Shown here piece by piece: positions 6,737 to 11,930 of a stretch of 11,930 bases of DNA (its first letter is position 1; each line of letters begins with the position of its first letter). Source of the DNA: DAOVDI01 sp965373045 (GTDB taxonomy: Bacteria > Acidobacteriota > Aminicenantia > Aminicenantales > Aminicenantaceae). The stretch spans positions 1 through 11,930 of the forward strand of contig CBDVEQ010000074.1 of NCBI GenBank assembly GCA_965373045.1, written 5' to 3'. The notes under the pieces are model-generated. The model was not told the origin of the DNA. It made no database searches and was given only the letters and a program-made list of their open reading frames with translations. A program made the translations under genes and the position numbers.

Positions 6737-7998
6737 TGTTCTTTCCTTAAAGCTTCGATGGGATCGAGTTTAGCAGCTTTACCGGCTGGATAGAGGCCGA
6801 AGAAAATACCGACAGAGCTGGAGACCAGGATAGCTGCTACGACCGATCCTGGATCCAGTGTGGAGGGCAGAGATGTGGCGGCAGTTACTGCTTTGGCGAT
6901 TATAAATCCAAGCAGAACTCCGATCATGCCTCCTATTGTGGAGAGGGTTGCCGCCTCGATCAGAAACTGGAAAAGAATGTCCGTCCGCCTGGCGCCAATG
7001 GCTTTCCGGATACCGATCTCCTTGGTCCTTTCCGTGACAGAAACGAGCATAATATTCATGATCACGATCCCGCCAACGATCAGGGCGATCGCGGATATGG
7101 CGATCATGGCGAAATAGATCCCTGTTGTTGCGGATTTGTAAAAATCGATGAAAGTCTCGGAAGTCCGGAAAGAAAAGTCATCGGATTCATTATAGGAGAG
7201 ATGGCGTTTGGACCGGAGAATGGTCCGGACTTCTTCCCGGGCAGTGGCCATCTGTTCCTGGGATGTGGTGTGGATATTGATGTTGATGCTGCGCCGGGAG
7301 CCGTAAACCTTCATAAAAGAAGTAATGGGGATACGGACATAATTATCCTGGCTCATACCGAGGAGTTTCCCCTTTTTCTCGCCGATTCCTACGATCAAGA
7401 AGGTATGAGGCCCGATTTTCAGCCTTTTTCCGAGGGGATCAAGATTGGGGAAAAGTTTTTCAACAATATCTGCCCCGATGGTACAGATATACCTGGAGTG
7501 TTCTTCATCCTCCCTGAGGATGTGCCGTCCTCTTTCCAACTCTTCCACGCTGCCGATCATGTGGTCAAGATAGGTCAGGCCTATGATAGAGACATTTTTC
7601 ATGTATTCGCTTCCAAATTTGACCGTTCGATTAGTAGAGACAGAAGCGCCTACCATCTCACAGGAACGGCATTTCTTCTTCAGCAGCTGCATGTCTTCCA
7701 ATAAAATATCTTTGCGTTTCATCTGTTCGCGAAAATCTTTGAGAGAGGTGCCTACCATAGAAAATTTTGTGACTGTAAAATCATTGGTTCCATAAAAGGA
7801 CATTTTTTCATAGACGTAATTATTGAGGCCCTGTATTATGGAAACAACTGAAATGATCGTGAGGACACCGATAATGATCCCCAGCAAAGTCAAGAACGTC
7901 CGCAGCTTATTTAGCCGGAGAGAACTGATGGCCATAGCAACGGATTCGCTGACAGAAACGCGCGCTTTGATTTTTTCTGTTTTTTGCATAGGATTCAT
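6733..7998 (-). CDS. MacB/FtsX-family ABC transporter permease (first of a coupled pair)
   Basis: 421 residues from the ATG whose complement is at 7996-7998. The open frame continues to 8244, but those 82 extra residues are not permease-like and would run over the start of the divergent gene at 8060. The chosen start places K-L-R-T-F-L-T-L-L-G at residues 31-40, as in the sister permease. No clear Shine-Dalgarno precedes this ATG or the alternative three codons later. Architecture: one N-terminal membrane segment (about 33-56), a periplasmic MacB_PCD domain, three C-terminal segments, with signature E-R-T-K-E-I-G-I-R-K-A-I-G-A-R and the ending K-L-D-P-I-E-A-L-R-K-E-Q. The periplasmic domain has C110-R-S-C113, not seen in the partner. 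The pair probably arose by duplication and may form a heterodimer served by an ATPase encoded elsewhere. Confidence 0.87.
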   Translation of the reverse strand: MNPMQKTEKIKARVSVSESVAMAISSLRLNKLRTFLTLLGIIIGVLTIISVVSIIQGLNNYVYEKMSFYGTNDFTVTKFSMVGTSLKDFREQMKRKDILLEDMQLLKKKCRSCEMVGASVSTNRTVKFGSEYMKNVSIIGLTYLDHMIGSVEELERGRHILREDEEHSRYICTIGADIVEKLFPNLDPLGKRLKIGPHTFLIVGIGEKKGKLLGMSQDNYVRIPITSFMKVYGSRRSININIHTTSQEQMATAREEVRTILRSKRHLSYNESDDFSFRTSETFIDFYKSATTGIYFAMIAISAIALIVGGIVIMNIMLVSVTERTKEIGIRKAIGARRTDILFQFLIEAATLSTIGGMIGVLLGFIIAKAVTAATSLPSTLDPGSVVAAILVSSSVGIFFGLYPAGKAAKLDPIEALRKEQ

Positions 7999-8059
7999 TA
8001 TATATGATACGCAATCATGAAGGAATGGTTTTATTAATAGAGATATACAGGAGGATATC
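7999..8059. promoter_or_regulatory. Divergent intergenic spacer between permease and outer-membrane protein genes
   Basis: 61 nt must hold the start signals for both directions unless promoters lie inside the genes. It contains AGGAGG at 8049-8054 for the rightward gene. A TATAAT on the minus strand (complement of 7997-8002) overlaps the permease ATG at 7998, which would place transcription start close to the second ATG (7989). I see no matching -35 box, so this is only a weak promoter candidate. Confidence 0.3.
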
Positions 8060-8623
8060 ATGAAAAAGACAATCGTTATTCTTGCCATAACAGTGATATT
8101 TTTAGGATGTTCATCAAATGTTATGGGACGCATTGGTTTTTTTATCGGTTTGCAGGGAGGATATTCCGCGCAGAAAGCCGGGCTGCCCGATTTCGAATTC
8201 AACACAGACACCTCCTTTTTATACGGTGTCCGGCTGGGCCTCAAGTTCTTGATGATTGCCGTCGAACTGAATTATTTTCAGGCTGCGCACAATCTGGAAC
8301 TCAAGGAATATTTTACATTCTCCTGGGGGGGGAAAGAGATCGATTACAATTATCTCGGAGCCAATTTGAAGTTTTTTTTCCCTTTCTTGGTATTTCAACC
8401 CTATATCACAGGTGGATATGGGTATTATACGGCAGATATCAAAACCATTGGCAAGAACACCGACAAAGGATTAAACGGGGGTTTGGGGATTGAGATCCAT
8501 CTCGGCAGCAAGTTCTCCCTTCTTGTAGAAGGCAAATATCATCATGTCAGCCTGGATATTGATCAGCTAGAGTTGAAAATCGGCGATTGGACCTTGTCCG
8601 GAGGTCTGAATTTTTATTTTTAA
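8060..8623 (+). CDS. Small outer-membrane beta-barrel protein
   Basis: 187 residues. The N-terminus (M-K-K-T-I-V-I-L-A-I-T-V-I-F-L-G) is a signal peptide: two lysines and then a hydrophobic run. Signal peptidase I could cleave after V-M-G (about residue 23). F-L-G-C is a poor lipobox, so a lipoprotein is possible but less likely. The mature part alternates short amphipathic strands and turns rich in Gly, Tyr and Phe (G-L-Q-G-G-Y-S, G-V-R-L-G-L-K, Y-I-T-G-G-Y-G-Y-Y), fitting an eight-strand barrel of the OmpA/OmpW-like type. It ends in L-N-F-Y-F, the terminal aromatic residue recognised by the BAM assembly machinery. AGGAGG sits 5 nt before the ATG. It lies 20 nt upstream of the pseudouridine synthase start and is probably co-transcribed with it. 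No specific function can be named. Confidence 0.75.
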   Translation: MKKTIVILAITVIFLGCSSNVMGRIGFFIGLQGGYSAQKAGLPDFEFNTDTSFLYGVRLGLKFLMIAVELNYFQAAHNLELKEYFTFSWGGKEIDYNYLGANLKFFFPFLVFQPYITGGYGYYTADIKTIGKNTDKGLNGGLGIEIHLGSKFSLLVEGKYHHVSLDIDQLELKIGDWTLSGGLNFYF

Positions 8624-8643
8624 GATTTGTCAGGGAATATTCT

Positions 8644-9366
8644 ATGATCAGATTGAATAAATTTCTTTCCCAGGCAGGTGTGTCCTCAAGACGTGAGGCG
8701 GACCGATGGATTCTGGAAGGGCGTGTCAAAGTCAATGGGTCTATCATCAAAGTCCTTGGGCACAAGATCTGCGATCAGAGCGATGATGTCGAAGTCGATG
8801 GAAAGCATATTAATAAAACAACACAGCATGTGTATCTGATACTGAACAAACCAAAGGGAGTTCTTGTCACATTAAAGGACCCCCAGAACAGGCCCACGGT
8901 CAAAAGTCTGATCGGCCCTGTCCGGCAGCGGGTTTTTCCTGTGGGAAGACTGGACCTTAACAGTGAGGGCCTGCTCCTTCTTATGGATGATGGAGAGCTT
9001 GCCTATCGCCTGATGCACCCCCGGTATCAGATCGATAAGGAATATCAAGTCCGGGTAAAGGGACAGCCTGAAGAGTCCAGTATGGAGCGCCTCCGGGAGG
9101 GAATCTATCTTGATGGAAGGAGGACAGCCCCGGCCAGGGTAGTGATGTTGAATGCCGGCGCGAAAAAATGCCTGCTGAATATCGGCATCCATGAAGGACG
9201 GAAGCGTGAGATCAGAAGGATGATAGAAGCTATCGGGCATACACCCATTGCCTTAAAAAGGATCAGATTTGCAGGTCTGACTCTTGGCGGCCTTAAACCG
9301 GGACAGTGGCGGCATCTTAGACCGGATGAAGTATTGAAACTCAAAAAACAGGTCAACCTAGACTGA
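8644..9366 (+). CDS. rluB: RsuA/RluB-family rRNA pseudouridine synthase
   Basis: 240 residues. An N-terminal S4 RNA-binding domain (about 1-60; R-L-N-K-F-L-S-Q-A-G-V-S-S-R-R-E-A-D) is followed by the catalytic domain. Its motif G101-R-L-D104-L-N-S-E-G-L-L-L-L carries the catalytic Asp (D104). The later motifs K-E-Y-Q-V-R-V-K-G and E-G-R-K-R-E-I-R-R-M are typical of the RsuA/RluB/RluE/RluF branch. With the S4 domain and no long C-terminal tail it resembles RluB of 23S rRNA, but RsuA (16S) is not excluded. The open frame begins at 8587 inside the barrel gene. ATG 8644 is chosen because homology begins there and AGGGA (8632-8636) lies 7 nt upstream. The gene runs towards the opposing Lon-like gene with 59 nt between their stops. 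Confidence 0.9.
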   Translation: MIRLNKFLSQAGVSSRREADRWILEGRVKVNGSIIKVLGHKICDQSDDVEVDGKHINKTTQHVYLILNKPKGVLVTLKDPQNRPTVKSLIGPVRQRVFPVGRLDLNSEGLLLLMDDGELAYRLMHPRYQIDKEYQVRVKGQPEESSMERLREGIYLDGRRTAPARVVMLNAGAKKCLLNIGIHEGRKREIRRMIEAIGHTPIALKRIRFAGLTLGGLKPGQWRHLRPDEVLKLKKQVNLD

Positions 9367-9425
9367 ATTATTTATGACCGACCTAATCCCATCTACTCAG
9401 AGCTTCGCTCCTCCTTCAAGCTGGG

Positions 9426-11852
9426 TTATTCATCTTTTTTGTCTACTGCAAATGTCTTCCAGCTTTTTGCCAGGCGGGTAAGTTCATTATCCACGAGATA
9501 ATTCATTGTATCCTTCTCGAATGTGCCGTCTTTTAATTTTTTGCCGGCTTTAATACCGGTCAGAATTTCGATTCCTTCATCGATCGTTTTGACCGGATAG
9601 ATGTGAAAAGATCCTTCCTCTACTTCTTTGACCACTTCTTCACTCAGCATAAGATTCTGCACATTCTGATGAGGAATGATGACGCCCTGTGTGCCTGTAA
9701 TTCCTTTTGCCTTGCAGACTTTATAGAATCCTTCGATCTTTTCATTCACTCCGCCAATGGGCTGAATTTCGCCCTTCTGATTTAAGGAGCCGGTGATCGC
9801 AATATCCTGCCGCAAAGGGATCTTGGACAGGCTGGACATGATCGCATAGACTTCGGTCGATGATGCGCTGTCTCCATCCACACCTGAGTATGATTGTTCG
9901 AAAGCCAGGCTTGCAGACAGTGAGAAGGGTTTGTTCTGGGCATATTTTCCCCGTAGATATCCGCCCAGGATGAGAACTCCTTTGTTGTGCGTCCGGCCGC
10001 TCATATCTGCCTCCCGCTCAATATTAATGACACCTGCGCGTCCCATAGCTGTACTTGCAGTGATGCGTGTGGGCTTTCCAAAAGCGATCTCACCCAGCAT
10101 ATAAACCGACAGGCCGTTCACCTGGCCTACAACACTTCCCTTTGTATCGATCATGATTGTTCCATCGTCGATCATTTCCTGGATCTTGTCTTCGATCAAG
10201 CTGGCCCGATCGAAACGTTCTTTGATGGCCTTGAGAACATGGATTCGATTGACGCTGGTCTTATTTTCTTTTTTGGCCCAGTAGCTGGCTTCCCGGATGA
10301 TATTGGCCAGTATATTGAATCGTGTTGTAACTTTACTCTGTTTTCCTGCGATCCTTGTTCCGTATTCGATAAGGGAGGCGATCCCCTCACGCTCAAAGTG
10401 ATTCAGTTTATCTTGATCACAGATCTTTTTGATGAAGGTTGTATATTCATAGATAGTGGTTTTCCCCTTTTTTATCTCCGAGTCGAATTCAGCTTTGATC
10501 TTGAATATTTTCTTAAAGTCCTGATCCTGATAATAGAGCAGGTTATAAATATAGGCATCACCGATCATAACGATCTTTATGTCCAGATCGATTGGTTGTG
10601 GTTTGAGACTGCTGGTCGAGACAAGGTAAATGAAGGAGGGATTCTGGATCTCCAGCTTCTGGTTTTTCAGGGTCCTTTTAAGGGTTGGCCAGACACCCGG
10701 TTCCACAAGGGCATCCAGGGCGTTGATTACAAGATATCCACCGTTTGCTTTCAGGAGAGAGCCGGCCTTTATTTTTGTGAAATCGGTTTGCCACAGTCCC
10801 ATGCGGTTGACTGTGGCCTCTATGGAGCCGAAAAGATTGAAGTAGTTTGGGTTTGTTTCCATGACCACAGGAGCGCCTTGTGTGTCGGAATTGTCGATGA
10901 GGAGATTGACCTGATAGATCAGGAAGAGGTCTGCAGGCATTTCCCTTTCTTGCGGCTCCTTTTTCTGTCCTTTGAACTTGTCCAGATTGCTTATCAGGTT
11001 TTGTCCCACATCGGACAGATAAAGAGATATCTTTTTGTCAGGGAAATTTGTCTGTATTTCCTTAATAGCGCCTTTGATCATGGGAGAAATGGCCTCTGCA
11101 TCCCATTCCATCAGCATCTGACGTGTGTTATCGTCGGTTTCCCTCAAGATCTTAAACGCTTCTTCCAGTTTGTCGGTCAGCTCTTCATATTTCTTTTTCA
11201 GATTTTTCAGTTTAGCCTCGTCAAACTTTTTTTCTCTGACAAGAGCCTCGAGTTTCTGGAAAGAGATGGGTTTTCCCTCGATAACCGGAATCAGGTCAGG
11301 TTTAATAAACATACCCATCTGGACCTGGATGACGGAAAACCCTTCCCTGGCGGCCTCTTCTTCAAATCGGCCTAGAATGTCCGTTTGTTTTTTTTGTTGA
11401 GCTTCAATGATACTCTCTCTTTTTTCCGAATAATATTGGCTTTTGAGGAGTTCCGGTATATTGACCTTCAGCATTTCGATGAGATGGGTCATGGCTTGTT
11501 TGAAGGCCTTGCCCTTGCCTGCGGGCAGGGTTATCAGAGTCGGCTCATCCTGGTTTTTGAAATTGTTGACGTAGATGATGTCGTCCGGGGTTTTTTCGCC
11601 TTTATCCAACTTTTTCAGAAGTTGTTTGATGGTTGTTGTACGGCCTGTACCTACCATTCCTGTGATGAATATATTGTATCCCAGGCTTTTGATCTCTAAT
11701 CCTGTTTGAATGGATTTTAAAGCCTGTTCTTGGCCGATGATACCTTCGTAGGCCTTGCACTGATTGCTTGATTCAAAGGGAATCTTTTCGGGATCCAGTC
11801 TCCAGGTCAACTTTGCAGGTGAGAGCTCTTTGAAATTCTTTGCCTCTTTCAT
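9426..11852 (-). CDS. LonB-like ATP-dependent protease (AAA_32 and S16 domains)
   Basis: 808 residues, usual for the AAA_32-type Lon proteases. The Walker A loop is G65-M-V-G-T-G-R71-T-T, with Arg where most P-loops have Lys, as I recall for this family. A coiled-coil insert lies near 200-245. A motif L-L-K-A-N-G-G-Y-L-V-I-N-A typical of AAA_32 follows. The C-terminal S16 domain has the Ser-Lys dyad: S662 in G-V-D-G-D-S-A-S and K705 in I-G-G-V-N-E-K. The 43-residue spacing equals that of E. coli Lon Ser679/Lys722. There is no Lon N-terminal substrate domain and no membrane anchor, so it should be a cytoplasmic ATP-dependent protease. The start is supported by AAGGAG (complement of 11861-11866), 8 nt upstream. 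A poorly conserved tail of about 45 residues follows the protease domain. It appears to be a single-gene unit. Confidence 0.9.
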   Translation of the reverse strand: MKEAKNFKELSPAKLTWRLDPEKIPFESSNQCKAYEGIIGQEQALKSIQTGLEIKSLGYNIFITGMVGTGRTTTIKQLLKKLDKGEKTPDDIIYVNNFKNQDEPTLITLPAGKGKAFKQAMTHLIEMLKVNIPELLKSQYYSEKRESIIEAQQKKQTDILGRFEEEAAREGFSVIQVQMGMFIKPDLIPVIEGKPISFQKLEALVREKKFDEAKLKNLKKKYEELTDKLEEAFKILRETDDNTRQMLMEWDAEAISPMIKGAIKEIQTNFPDKKISLYLSDVGQNLISNLDKFKGQKKEPQEREMPADLFLIYQVNLLIDNSDTQGAPVVMETNPNYFNLFGSIEATVNRMGLWQTDFTKIKAGSLLKANGGYLVINALDALVEPGVWPTLKRTLKNQKLEIQNPSFIYLVSTSSLKPQPIDLDIKIVMIGDAYIYNLLYYQDQDFKKIFKIKAEFDSEIKKGKTTIYEYTTFIKKICDQDKLNHFEREGIASLIEYGTRIAGKQSKVTTRFNILANIIREASYWAKKENKTSVNRIHVLKAIKERFDRASLIEDKIQEMIDDGTIMIDTKGSVVGQVNGLSVYMLGEIAFGKPTRITASTAMGRAGVINIEREADMSGRTHNKGVLILGGYLRGKYAQNKPFSLSASLAFEQSYSGVDGDSASSTEVYAIMSSLSKIPLRQDIAITGSLNQKGEIQPIGGVNEKIEGFYKVCKAKGITGTQGVIIPHQNVQNLMLSEEVVKEVEEGSFHIYPVKTIDEGIEILTGIKAGKKLKDGTFEKDTMNYLVDNELTRLAKSWKTFAVDKKDE

Positions 11853-11918
11853 TTTATTAACTCCTTATTAACTTGGCCTGCTTTATTCATAAAAACTGCC
11901 GATAACCTAACATAACTT

Positions 11919-11924
11919 ATTATA
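11919..11924 (-). promoter_or_regulatory. Probable -10 box for the Lon-like protease gene
   Basis: The minus strand reads TATAAT here (within GCTATATAATAAG), about 67 nt before the ATG. A matching -35 box would fall beyond the right edge of the window, so it cannot be checked. No heat-shock (CIRCE) repeat is visible in the leader that remains. Confidence 0.35.
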
Positions 11925-11930
11925 TAGCAT

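Noticed and set aside
7201..7704. 167-codon open frame opposite the first permease
   Set aside because: It is a shadow of a well-supported MacB-type permease and shows no family motif.
7999..8244. 82-residue N-terminal extension of the first permease in the open frame
   Set aside because: It is not permease-like and would overlap the start of the divergent barrel gene; the sister permease begins at the equivalent of the shorter start.
9367..9425. Possible shared terminator between the convergent rluB-like and Lon-like genes (GAGC-TTC-GCTC at 9401-9411, also AGCTT...AAGCT)
   Set aside because: The stems are only 4-5 bp and there is no T-tract on either strand, too weak to call.
9987..11375. 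Long 462-codon open frame on the plus strand opposite the Lon-like gene
   Set aside because: It is antisense to a protein with intact Walker A and Ser-Lys motifs, its composition is rich in Cys, Phe and His without recognisable motifs, and it has no ribosome site; it is a shadow frame.

Overview
This window looks like ordinary chromosome from a Gram-negative, probably anaerobic bacterium. A C-terminal Phe outer-membrane barrel protein and MacB-type permeases point to a diderm. An NfnAB-type ferredoxin/NAD(P)H transhydrogenase coupled to a molybdopterin oxidoreductase, plus a relic of a fermentative CoA-transferase, point to anaerobic energy metabolism. Something like a Desulfobacterota or Aminicenantia/Acidobacteriota lineage would fit, but I cannot place it from sequence alone. 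I see no tRNA, rRNA, CRISPR array, phage gene or transposase.

Positions 1-3922 read rightwards. The window opens inside a molybdopterin oxidoreductase (C-terminal part only). Its stop codon overlaps the start of an NfnA/SudB-like flavin and [2Fe-2S] subunit, followed by an NfnB/SudA/GltD-like flavin and [4Fe-4S] subunit. These three probably form one redox complex that moves electrons between ferredoxin, NAD(H), NADP(H) and the molybdenum-site (or remodelled) subunit. A 55-codon ORF follows that appears to be an internally deleted acetyl-CoA hydrolase/4-hydroxybutyrate CoA-transferase. Its stop codon overlaps the ribosome binding site of a short RNase HIII that lacks the usual N-terminal domain.

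Positions 3923-4281 hold no gene but do contain two structured elements. One is a 15-bp inverted repeat with one mismatch, about 93 nt apart. The other is a pair of facing arrays of four octamers each (consensus AGGRTTCN). After these comes a long AlaX-type alanyl-tRNA editing protein (+), which meets head-on, with only 7 nt between stop codons, a leftward pair of translationally coupled MacB/FtsX-type permeases. No ATPase gene accompanies the permeases.

Divergent from the permeases, a small outer-membrane beta-barrel protein and an RsuA/RluB-family pseudouridine synthase form a rightward pair. The window closes with a leftward 808-residue LonB-like AAA_32/S16 protease, whose probable -10 box lies at the right edge.

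The most interesting items are the molybdopterin-Nfn operon, the deletion relic of the CoA-transferase, and the paired repeat structures between the RNase HIII and AlaX genes. I found no clear sign of a wholly new system.
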